64,000 nt of DNA from contig QEOQ01000451.1 in NCBI GenBank assembly GCA_010279815.1, positions 305,430 to 369,429 of the forward strand, given 5' to 3'. The notes beneath the pieces were generated by a model. It worked only from the letters and a program-made list of their open reading frames with translations, was not told the origin of the DNA and did no database searches. Of this stretch, positions 47,001 through 60,100 are shown in pieces. Both the position numbers and the translations under genes were made by a program. Position 1 is the stretch's first letter. Each line of letters starts with the position of its first letter. Origin of the DNA: Brachionus plicatilis (Eukaryota; Rotifera; Eurotatoria; Ploima; Brachionidae).

Positions 47001-48194
47001 CAAGTAGCTATACAAATTTGAATTGAGTCAAATCCTTGGAAATATTTTTAAAAACATTGTTCATAAGTGTGCTAAAATTAAATCGGATTTTAATGATTAA
47101 ATCAATTTATAATACTGGATTTAGAAAGTCTGGCGAATATTTTAAATCTTAGTAGAGTTAAATTTCCCATGAAAAATTTAAAACGTGATCAGATCCCGTA
47201 TCTTCAATTTATTTATCTGATTTTATCCCTCTAAGCTCGATTTAATTTTAATTCTTTTTCTGTCTCAACAAAAAAAAGATTTATTTTTGTTTATTTTTGC
47301 TTTATTTAAAATAAAATTCTGCTTCACTAAAAAGTGTTTTTTTTTAAAGTAAGGACAGTAATTTTTTTTCAAGTTTTCTAGAAAATGTTCAAAACTCAGC
47401 AAGTTTTTATTTTTCAACAGTGAAAATCAAAAAATATTTTTCGCTTTACAAAGATACCCAATAACTGCAATGAAAGTTTTCTTTTTTTTCAAACAAAAAT
47501 AAAGAGTATATAAAGATGGATTGAATAACAAAGATAATTTGGAGAGAATTAGAAAAAAAGAGTGAGGGTCAAATATTTACATTTGGAATACCTTGTCATA
47601 AATGTAAATTTATAAGATTAGGTGATCCAAGGTCGAATTTTGGCGTAGGCCTTGATTTGTATAATAGGATTAGAACGTCGTCTCCAAAGCCCTTGGTTTA
47701 TTTTTTTTATTTGTTAATTACCTACTAAATTAAATTTTCAAATCTAAATTTGTTTTCTATTTGCATCATTATTTGAGTATATTCTTTTGCTGGAAGTATT
47801 ATTTTTTCTAGTTGCTAGCTAAAGTCGAGCTTCCTTGTGATAGTGATCACAATTTGTGAACACAAGCTTCTTTTTCCGAAGTGCACAATAAATTTTTATT
47901 TATGGAGCAAATCGAGCATATTTTATCTAATTTTAATTTGGGAAAAAAGCGAGCCATGATGCGACTTCACTTGCTCTTCAGCGCATTACTAATAAAAATA
48001 AAAATTAAATTATCTGGAAATTCGATAAGATAGTCAAAATTTTTATTTAATCAAAATTTACCATGTTTTTGCCGATAAGAAAATGAACCATTTTGGTGAT
48101 AAAAAAATAAAATAATTTATAACTATTTAAATTAGATAAAATCTAAAAAAATTGATTTTATTTTGCCTTGAAGCAAAAATGTTATGAGAGTATT
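44059..48194. other. Gene-free 4.1-kb stretch between the two RhoGEF first exons
   Basis: AT-rich throughout; I see no exon, RNA gene or clear transposon. The right end must hold the proximal promoter if the 48195 exon is a true first exon. Confidence 0.5.
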
Positions 48195-51100
48195 ATGTCA
48201 TCATTGGCGACATCCGTATCCACCAATTCACTCAACATAGTCTCCAACTACGATTTGACCGAACCGATCCGCCCAGAGTCTGTTTCGAACACTAGATCGA
48301 GCACACCGGTTCAAATTGCCGAACAACAGCAGTCTTCCGTCAACAAACGAGTGATCAAATCTTTTTTTAAATTTATCAAAAGCAGTAGAAAAAACAAGAA
48401 AAAACTTTCCTCTAGTATTAACAATCTAAGCCAGACTAGTAGTGGCAAAGAAAAAAATAAAAAATTCTCCAAATTACGACCAAGTAAATCCATCGCTTTT
48501 CTAAACTCGGTCAACAATGATTCCAATCTGTCATCCGATGAGTGTGAGTCGAGGCATTATGGCAAAAAAAATTCTATCAATACGAAAAAAAGCGACAGCA
48601 AGCACAAAAATCGGTCCAAAAAAGACAGATCGTTGTCCCTGGTACTTAGGTCCACAGTCGGCTCACCGACGCTCTCCTCTTCCTCATTCAGTTCAAATTC
48701 GCTCCTAAAAAAATCCTGCAGAACTGACCAGCTTTCCATTTCGTCCAAAGAGCTCACTTGGTACAGACTCGAAGAGCTGGATGACTACTACAAAATTTTG
48801 GGTAAATTGGATACAACAAATTCAGCGGATTTGTGTCCTACCATTCCTAATCGAACACTTACAATACATTTCATTAAGACCATGATTAAATAGATTTGAG
48901 CGTAAACAATTGCTTATTAGCCTTTTAAAGATAAAGCTAAATATTGCATAGGCTAAGGATCATCTAAAAAAAAATGCTTATTTTCTTGTTTAGTTTGATT
49001 AGTTTTTTTTTCAATTTGAGCAATTTATTTATTTTTTAAAATGGACTTTGGCTCATTTAGCACAACTAATAGTTGTAGAAAATTCATCCAATTGCACTTT
49101 TTTAAATATTCATTTAAATTTTAAATTTAAATTTTTTTTTAACAATGAATTTTAAATTTTCACAACAATCATTTGATTCTGACAAATGCGTCCATTAATC
49201 TCGTAATTAAAAGCTCAAATATTCACTTGCTTCTTAGGACCGAGAAAATTGTTTTTATTAGAAAAAAAAATTTTTTTGAACATTTATTTGTTTTTTTTTA
49301 ATTATACCAAGTAAAGATTTAGTAAATATCACTATTATTGAGAGAGAGAAAAGAAGTGGATTTAGCTAATTGTTAAAAAAAATTCACTTCGAAATCAACT
49401 CGTTGAAATTAAAGTTGAAATTTTGAAATTTTAAAATAATTTCTAGAATTCTGTGAAAGTTAAAAATTTTGAATTCATGAAATGAGATTTTTAATTGAAT
49501 CAATTCAACTCTTTTTTTTCCAATTTGTGCTCAATAACTTTGTCTGAAGGTTCGCTAATTTTAAATTGAGCTAAAGCATTTTGTTAGAAAAATCGATAAC
49601 TATGTACCGAAACAAATAAAATTCATATTTTCCTATCAAATTATTATATTTGCATTTAAGCTCCTTCTAGCAAAATTCGAACATCTGCCTGCAAATACAA
49701 ATTCTAGTCACTTAATCTTATCTGTCTAGCACTCACTTGTCTTCTATCCGCGCATTCTGACCACCTATTTTAGTACACTCAGATCAACGATCGTCTAAAC
49801 AGAACTATAGCTTAATTGAAAAGAGTATTCAACTCGACACAAATTGTTTAGAGCTAATGCAAGTTAAGTTTTCGAGATAAACGATCAGGAATGGAATTAA
49901 ATATCAATTAGGATCTTTTATAAGAAACTTAAGAATTTATTTTTTGTGTATTTCCTAATATTTTTTTGCTTTAGAGCACGTAATGGAAGAAACAAGTGCA
50001 AATATACTCAACGTCATTGAAATAATCCAAGAAAAATTTGTAATATTAACAGGTAATTATTAGATTTTGTAAAATTTTTAATCTTAATTCCAAATACAAG
50101 CCCGGTCTCGGACCTAAATTTGAAATAGTATCAAATATCATAGGTTTTAATTCTAAAAGCAAAGTATTTTGCATTTTCCTCTTAAATAATTGCAAACATA
50201 TGATGGCATAGAGATCTTTTAGGCCAGTTTTTTTTTTAAATACAACTAGTGGTAAATCCGTTTGCCAACACTAGCTAGGGGATTATTTTCTCATTTTAGA
50301 GAAAGATCAGATCCTATTGAAATTAAAAGTTAATCTGGCCAATTGTTAAATAGTAGATAAGCCGATTTTTTGGTCTCTTTTGATAAAGCTTTGTTTTAAA
50401 AAATTATTGCTCAATAATTTCAAAGTGCAAACTTTATAAACTTTTAGTCTAACTAGTTTTACAACTGGGTTACCTAATTCCAAATTGTTTATTTTCTAAT
50501 AAAATCAGCTATTTTAATTTTCTATTTATTATTTATTTATTTTAACAAGGTTTTGGATCAAAATCTATTAGTGTTTTCAAGTGTATGTATTTATTGAATA
50601 GACGTGAATTAATTTAAAATTTCCTTGAGCTTTTTCAATTTCACTGTTCAGATTATGATCATTTGTTAAATAAAAAAATTCTAAGTCGTTCATATTTTAT
50701 CATGATTTTATTTGTATGACTGTAATATTTCATTAAATTAATAATTATTAGAAGAATTAATTTTTTTTTCATTAAATTTTACCAAATAGAGCCTATACAC
50801 TAGAAAAATTAAATTTCTTTCTAAAATTGTTCTAATGCATTGATTATTTGTTTGGTGCATTAGATGATTTAGAGACTTTTATTTCAAAAAAAAAAGCAGT
50901 AGCTAAGTAACAATTCAAAATAATTTTTTGAATTGAAATAAGAGTTGTTTGAAAATTACAATTCTTAAAGTAAAAAAATTTTTTAGATATTTTTAAAAAA
51001 CTCTGGTTGAAATTAAAATCAAAAATTTTGCTTTTTAATTTAAAAAGAAGCATTTGAGACAAAATTAAAAAAAATAAGACCGACATTTAAATATATAAGC

Positions 51101-54100
51101 TGAATATTTTTATTTATTTGTTTATCTGTGACGAGCTAGAGCTGCTTCAGATTTAAAATAAAATTAACGAAAAAAAATTAAAATAGAATAAATAAAAATA
51201 AAGTAAAGAAAAGAAAAAATTTATGGATAAATTAAAATGGGCATTTTATTATTATTATTATTTATTGAATTAAGCCTCATGGGCAAATTAAAAAAAAAAA
51301 AGTTACATATTGAAAAAAATGAATAAAAGTTAAGTTTTCTCGAATTGTAAAAATAAATTTGCAAATAAAATAAGTTCTTCACAAATTAGATAAATTAAAT
51401 GTTTTAAATTATGCAAAGCAAAAAATTTCTTTTTCAAAAATTATGTTTAAAAATTTATTTTTAATAGGTCATTTAAAACTTTTAAAAAATAAAAAAAATA
51501 AAAAAAAATTTTATGCAGATCTTAAAGTAAGATTCAAAAATGTAGAAAATTATTTACTTAATTATGAATGACAAATGTTTAACACCACCTCTAGTATTAG
51601 GGCATTAAGGTAATCAATTATACTAAAGGTTTTTTTTTACTTTGCATCTATTTTACAGACTACTCCCAATATATTAATATCTGATTTAAGCTGTAAAATT
51701 TAATTGCGTAATTCCTTTTTTTTAATTTATAACGCAAAATTAAACTTTCCATTTATAAAAAATTTCTTCATAATTATTATGTATTTTTGATTTTGGATAA
51801 TATTCAGTTGTACTTTTAATAAAATTAAATGTGTGTCTAATTTTGAGTAGCTTCTTTTTTCAAATTTTAAATAATATTGTGCTTTTTTTTTTACATGCCT
51901 TTCTTAAATTTTATTTGATTGAAATTTAACAAGCAAATTCGAAAATTTGTTTAAATGCATTCAATTGCGTAACTTGAATGAAAGTTATTCAATTTCCATG
52001 CTAATTAAATCTTGTATCATTTTGCGAAACAATCTTTAATCTAGATAAATATCATAGCAAAAAATTTCTTTTTAAATCAAATTATAAAAAATATATTTTA
52101 AAAAAAATTAAAAGTCATTTTGACTGGCAAATATTTTCAATCAAATTCAATATGATCAAAAAAATAGTTTTAGGTTACTTTAGAGATAAACTATAAATCA
52201 ATGTGTATTAAAAATTTTAATTTTATGCTCTTAATGATCATTAAAATGGAATGGGGACCTAGGGCTAAAATATGAGTGTTGGAAAAAAATTATTTTGATC
52301 AAAGAAAACTTCTCTTTTTTAAATAATTTAAACCATTCTTCATGCTTTTCCTCTCAAATAGAATATAAATAGAGCTTTATTTGAAGTGTTTTTTATTTGT
52401 TGATTTTAGGCTATGATTCTAGACTAAATTCGTCGAGTTTTTTTTTCTCTTTTTTAATCACGATATCTAAATTAAGACACCCGTGAGGATATCGAATATT
52501 CTTTCAATTAACGTGATATCATGTCTACTCAAAACACCCAAGATAGTAAATAAATTTTACAAAATTTTTTTGCGCTACAATTGTTTCCCGTAGCGGTGAA
52601 AACTTAAATTTCTTAGTAAATGAATTATTTAAAATTGTGTCCGATTCAGCCCCTGTGCTGTCCTCACGCTATCTTTAGTGGTAAAAAAAAATTGCTTATT
52701 TTATTTTGTTGAATTGAAAGTGCTGATGAAAAGTTGGTTTGAATGAATGAATTTTTTTAGAAGCCCGCAAGAAAAATCTCATTCAAATTGATTTTGATTA
52801 TTCGGTTTGTTTTTGTACAAGATTTCGATTAAAACTAGCTGAAATACGCATTTCTAGTCTCACAATTAGGCCATACTTTGAAATTATTTAACTAACCAAG
52901 CTAGCTTCAAGTTTCATCATAGTAAAATTTCAATCATGCATTGAATCAAAATTAGAACAAGATATAAGCTGGCTTTCTCACTATTTTCTAGTTCGGTGTT
53001 ATTTAAAATTTGCGGATTAGCCAAATTTTTTTCTATTTTTTAATTTAAATTAATTTCTTTTTCAATTTTTTAAAGGTGGTTGTACTCGAAACGGTTCCCT
53101 ATTGTTTACATTTACTGATAACTGCAACAATAAAGAGATTAGAGTAGAAAATTATCGCAAAGCCATAGACTATTTTTGCAATATACCCTCGTAAATAAAA
53201 TTTTATTAAAATTTTTTTTATTCTATTTTATCTTAAATTAACTTGGTAAAACTTTTAAATATTTACCTCTGTGTAGAGAATCAGATAAACAAACCGGATT
53301 TAGCATTTTGATAGATAGACGAAACGATAAATGGAGCTCGGTTAAGAACGTTCTTATTCTAATACAAGTTGGTCTTGCCTTTGTTTGGTCAATTGTTTTG
53401 AATTTAATTTAACTTTACTAAAGGATTACTTTCCAGCTAAGCTAAACACGATATTTATTCTACGGCCTCAATCCTACTTTCAACGAGTTCTATCATCCAT
53501 TCTATTTCAAGAGGATACACTGAACGAAAGTGCTAATCTCAACAACTACAATCAAGCCATCAAAAATCATCAATTTAATGTAAATTACAAAATAAACATA
53601 AAATAAATAAATATTCTTGAGCTTTTTTTGTTGTTTTTCAAAGATAAAAATTTGTAAAAATCTTGACGAGCTTTACGAGTCCATAGATAAAGAAAATCTG
53701 ACTACAGAATTTGGTGGAACCATCCATTACAGACACCAGGAATGGATCGAACAGCGACAAGTAGCTTTTTTATCTGCTAAAAAAATAAATCCATTTTTAA
53801 TCGGGCTCTAGTTCATTGAAAAGCTGAGTACAAATGTGAATGAATGCGTGGCAAGTCTTAAACAGTTCATAAAATTCATGGAAGAAACAGATTTTCCCAA
53901 CGACGTTACATCTACACAAATACTTATAAATACTCAATTAAAAGAACGGGCTGATTTGTTGTCTACAGTTCAAAGTACTAAAAGGTATTTTCAAACTCTT
54001 CTAATCCTTATTGATTAATATTTGGACTTTAAAATTGTTGTTTAATACCATCTTAAAGATTAATGCAAGCAAATAGAACACTTTTTAAACATTAGATCGA

Positions 54101-57100
54101 TTTGTTTATGATGTGGATTAGACAATATTTTCTTTGTAATTTTAAAATGATAATTTACTCATAAAAAATTAGAATACAGAAATTTAAAAAAATTGCTATA
54201 TCTGTTTAATCTTTGAGGAATTGGTCTGTTCGAAGTTATGATAGAAAATGTTTTTATGGTTTATTTAAATTTAAAACATGGAATATTTTTTTTATTATCT
54301 AATTAAAAAAAATGAAAAAAGGTAATTAAACGATATACAATTAAATATTTATCAGACATTAATTTTGATATATTAGATAAGAGCAATACTCGATATTTCA
54401 TCAGATTTATTCGGCTAGAAAGCTAAATATGAATTGCTAAGCAATTTTATGCAGATAAATTAAAAGCCCACTACAGCATCATTTATTATACAAGAAAGAT
54501 TCGAAAAATAGAAAAAAAAAATATTTTTTTTCACCAAAATTTGCATTTTATTTAAATTTTACACTAAGATATCAATTTAAAAACGAGTTTATGTAATCAA
54601 TTTGTGCCTAGAGAGAAATGTATTCGACAAATTTTCATTTAAATAATTAGTTTAAAAAGGTGAAAATTCAATAAATGAAGCTTTTTTTAACAATTTTTAT
54701 TTCAAACACAAATAAGAGATTTTTCATTACAAAGAAATTTTCGATGCATTTTTATTATCCAATTTTGATATCGTTTATTTTTAAAGGTTAAGTACTGCTC
54801 AAGAATCTCTAAAATCGAATTTTTATTTTACTTTATTTGTTTCCTTAAAATAAATAAGTTGTTTATTTTTGTTTTAAGCAAAGACTCATAAAACAAAATA
54901 TAATGATTGCTCTTTTATTATTTCAAAAGCTCTCGTTCTTTAAGCACTTAGAACATTTTAAAATTTTTATTAAAAAATTTTAAATTTATTCTAGTCTAGT
55001 AAACAAAACATTTTGCTAATAAGAAATTAAAAGTTTCAAGAAGTTATTTAAGACGATAAAGGAGGAAGAATAAACAAGTTTTTAGTTTGAACTCGATATG
55101 CGTGCAATTATCTTATTACAATTTAGGTTTTAAAATTTATAAACAAATTTTTTTAATACTTAACAATTTGGAGGCCGAGTATGAACGACAAAATATGCAG
55201 GTAAATGAGCCAGCAAGTGTTATTGATTAAGAATAGGCAGTTTGTTTTTTGGAGCAAAAGGTCAATTTTTATTGCAGTAAAAAAATAAAGCTTTTTTCCA
55301 AGACTTCGATACAAAGCGAAAATAATTTCATTTAAATCATCTGAACTGTTATATAAATTTTATTTTTTATTTATTTAATTTTCGAAAAATTTAATTATTT
55401 ACATTGATTTATTTTTTCAATGAGAATTTTCAGGATAGTCCAATTTATGAGATATTTATTTGTTTTTGGACATTTATTTTAATAATGATTTAAATAATGT
55501 TTAAAATTATCAAAAATTTGATTCGAATGTAAACTTGATGTTGATAATCACCTTAGTGTCTATTTTAACATCCTTTACAAAGCAAAACCGATTAACCCAA
55601 AAAATTTAAATCAAATCCAAATAGCTATCTAATCACTTATTTAAACTACAAGTCAAGAACTTTTTCTTAAATTGAGACATCTATTTAATTGTTTAGACAC
55701 TATATTAATATATTCTTTATTTTTGATTAAAAAACATTGAATTTTTTGAAATTGACTATTGGGAACCAGAAAAAATAGTATCAAACTTAAATAAGGAAGA
55801 TTTCAATAGGAGATCAATTTAAAATCTTTTGTATTTTAATATTTTAGTATTTAGCTTTCTGGTGAAAAAATAATACAATAAAAATTGAGGCTTTAAAAAA
55901 TAAATTATGTTCAAAGAAAATATAATTTTAAATATTTAGCATAAGATTCAGACAATCTTCAAAAGTAAAGAATTGTCAATTAAATATTTATTAAATTCAT
56001 AGTCACTTCAAAAGAATGGAAATAAAGGATTTTTAAACAAAAAATTAAAAACTTTGCTTATTAACTTTGACCATTTTTGAAAAACATTTAAAATTTCTAT
56101 TCATTTAACTTTTTCTCTTTGAGCTTGTCATTAGGTTCTTACAGATCTAAATTTGTAAAATACAATTTTTATTTTCAAAATAAAATAGAAATTTAATTAT
56201 TTAAAATTAAAAATTTTCATTTTTTTTTTAGAAAAATCAATTTTCCCAATAAATCGTTTCATCGAAAAAATTGACTTAGCAGGCTTTTATTTAATAATAC
56301 ATTCCAAATATTGGTTTTATATTAATGAGCTGAATAATATTTAATTATTTGATTGCATTTAGTTCGGAACTATTATGAAAAAAAAATTGTATTAAATTTT
56401 AATGCGTAATGCAGTTCTAAAAAGTCGATTTAATTCATTTTGTCTCATTGAACAAAACAAGCTAATTTAATTGTAACAGTCATAAATTAAATAAAAAAAA
56501 TCTATGTTGTTGGTTGACATTAGAGTCCGAAATTAAATGACACAACATTGTCTTTTTTAATTTACATTTAATTAAAATTATTTAAGATTTGGTGAAACTG
56601 TGCTAAATTTAATTGAAAAAACCAGCAAAATTGACATGTTCCAGAATAAAACCGAGAAATATTCAGCACTCACACCCGACATCCGAATTCACTATCAAAC
56701 CGTATTCAAGTAAATCTTGACTTAAACAAACCGATTTTCGTTCTAAATTCAGAATAACTTTAAAAATGTGTTACTTTATTAAAATATTTAAATTTTTTTT
56801 AATTCCGAATGTGTTATCTTTACTTGTTTGCTAATTAACACTATTTCAAAATTCACACAAAATTTATCTTTTTCTCTTTTTTTCTACATAGTTTACTCCA
56901 GTTGATGGAAGAGAGTCAAAAAACGCTAGAAATGTTTTGGAATAATCATTTTATTCGTTTGAATAAGTGCCTAGATTTGAGAAAATTCGAACAACAATTC
57001 AAAGATGTACTAATTTAGAAAAATAAAAAATATTGTCTATATTTAAATTTTTCCATTTAAATAGGTACGAATAAATATTCTCAAAATAAATGAAAAGCTC

Positions 57101-60100
57101 GCCTCGATTTCTGATGAAAACATTCAGCTTGAAGAAGAATACGATAGTTTTATAAGACTCCTGCAAGTCTTGAATGAACAATCGAAAGTAAAATCGTGAT
57201 ATTTTTTATATTTTTCTCTTTTTTATTTTTAGAATTCATTCTCGTAAAAATTTAATTAAAAACCAAAGTGGCTTCTCAGAGCTCTTGAATAAGATTTTCT
57301 CATTATTATTCCATTTAGACTTAATTCTGATTGACATTAAATCAAACTGACCCATTTATTTTTTATAATTCTATAGAGCGCTTTTGAAGAAGCATTCAAT
57401 TTGTATAACCAGGGCATAGAGCTACTTATTTCAAGCAAAAAAAATATCAAAACTCAGCTTGACGATACTGAAAAGTCCTATATAGACTCAGGTGTCGAAT
57501 CTTCATCAAACGATTTCAACTCCATATCTGACTTGAAAAATTTTGGCCAAAATTTCGCTGCCCTTGACACCAACAACAATTCGGAAATGGTATTTTTGAA
57601 GCAAGAGACCAGCACCGGGTACTGCATTGACAGCGTAGAGCCGAAATGTAGCGAGCTAAAGCGTCTCATTGACGAGTTTAAATCAAGTTATTTCAAAAAA
57701 TTGAATGGACTTAAAAACAACAAGTTGTTGATTCAAAAAATTAGCCTAGTCAAGCAAACACTTGAAAAGGGTACCAGACTGTTTCATGACCAGGACCTTA
57801 TCAACATGAGCCATGAAAAGAAAAGAAAATACTTGAATGAAATTGAAGAATGGCTGCATGATTATTATAAAATGGATTTAAGCAAAGGTGAGACTGGAAG
57901 TGAGGATGAGACTGTCACATTGTCTTCATTTGACATGGACGCGAGCATTGTGGCCGAGTGTGCCAGAAACCATGAGACCAATGTAGGAAAAAATTTCGAA
58001 ATAGCCTGCTCCCAGCTAAAATCACTCGGTCAAATGTTCGAGAAAAGAAAAGAGCAATTGAACAAAGCTTTTGTTGTCTCCAGACCGGTACAGCGTGTCG
58101 AGCCACAGCAAATCTTTGATCAAAGTAACCTCATGAATAGGATACATGATACATTTAAAAGAGAGATTAGACGGGATAATAAGACCAAAAGTTTTGACAC
58201 AAATTGTGCCCAAGACATTTCGAAGCCTAAGCGAACTCTGTCCAATGCTGATCCATCGCAATTGAGTGGCTTTTTGAAGAAAAATCCACGCAAATTTTCA
58301 CATGGTACCCTAAAAACTAGAAAACTAAGCAATGACTCGTCATCGTCGTCAATCAACGACAATGAAGACGATGAAATTATTGAACAAAAGAAATTGGACG
58401 AAAAAAAAATCAGGTAATATTTATTTAGAAAAAAAAATTAATAAAGTTTTAAATTATTTTTTCTTTTTCTTTTTAGACACATTTTAAATGAGCTTATCGA
58501 AACTGAACGAGTCTACGTCAGTGAACTAAAACTGATAATAGACGTAAGCTAAAGAATATTTTTTTTTAACTTGTTTTAATTTTGATTTATATTAGGGCTA
58601 TTTGAATACATTAAATGATCCCGAAAATCAGTACCTAGTGCCACATTTTGTTCTTTTGAACAAAGACATTCTTTTCGGAAATATTCAAGAAATTTACAAT
58701 TTTCATAACAAGTAGGAAATTAAAAGACTTTTTAACTAACTTTAATTTTTTACTATTTCTCTTTTAGAATTTTTCTCAAAGAGCTAGAGCTATCCCGGGA
58801 GTCAATACCAAAAATCTGTAAATTGTTCATTGAATGTGTAAGTTAACCTAAAAAATCAACAGTGTTGAAATTGAATTTTTCAAAAAAAAATTTTTTTTAA
58901 TCGAAAATTTAAGGAATGATTGGTTCAGATTAAAAATAAAAATTTAAAAATAAAGTCAGTTAGGAAAACTTTATTGAATTTTGATAATAAATTTAAAAAA
59001 ATTTAAATGATAAATAATTATCAAACTTTTTTTAACTTCAAAATTCCAAAGTACATTATTTTTATTTATTGATTTATTTTTTGATTTATTCTTTTATTTT
59101 ATGTGAAATTCGGATTGCTGAAGAGCAATAATTTTTAAAAATAATAAGAATAAATCAAATCATTGAATTAATTTCTTCACTGATCAATGATTTTAAAGGC
59201 TCACTTAAAAAATCAAAAAAGTTAAAGAAATTTTGTATTTATGACATGTCATTTTATAAATGAAATAATATATCTAATGGAGTCAACCAGCCCATCATTG
59301 TTTCTAAATATATGATTTATAATAAAATTAGTAAAAGTTCTTTTAAATGCTAAATCTAAATAAAGTCTGCAAAAAAATTTTAAATGAATTGTATAATTTT
59401 ATCTTGCAATTCATTTAGAAAACATTTATAGATACTTTATAAAGGCGTTTTGATTTCAAATAAGGTTCAATACTTGATTAAGATAAGCTTTACAAATACT
59501 ATGTTTTTGATTTTGAAAATTTGTTTACAACTGAAAAAAATTAAACTTTATTAATTGTATAGTTCACTGCACCATAAATCTTAACTTTTTTAAAAATTAA
59601 TTTTTCATCCTCCCGATACTTTAACCTTATGTTTTTGAACCTTAGCCTTCATTCTTACGTGGTATCTCATTGACCAAAAATTTGTCCAAGAGAATTAGAA
59701 GAGGGATCCCTTGAGGGACATTTTTGTCGGATTCTGGTGAAGCACGTTCCTGATACCTATGACTTGACTCTACAAGGGTATTCAAGGGGGCTAAAAAATA
59801 ATATCAAACTTGTTTCAGCTCATTACGATTATATTTCGCGGAAATACGGCGGAAAAATCACCTTTTTTTATATGTTTTTCTTAAAATGGATATAAGTTGG
59901 CGAGTAATATCTAAGAGGCTTTAAAACAGCACATAATCTGAAAGAAGAATAAATTTGGAACGTTTTGGTCTTTTTTTTCTAATTAAGCTTTTTTTCGCTA
60001 ACAAAACAAAAATTTAAATAAACGTAGCCTTTTTTTGAAAAAAATTTTATTTCATTTTTTTTAAATTAAGAATTTTGATTCTTTAATAAATTAGCGTTTT

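Noticed and set aside
48311..48757. Antisense frames over the proximal RhoGEF first exon
   Set aside because: Shadows of a Ser/Lys-rich coding exon in the opposite strand.
52455..52525. Three GATATC words with weak dyad symmetry in RhoGEF intron 2
   Set aside because: Arms pair poorly and spacing is irregular; no better than chance by eye.
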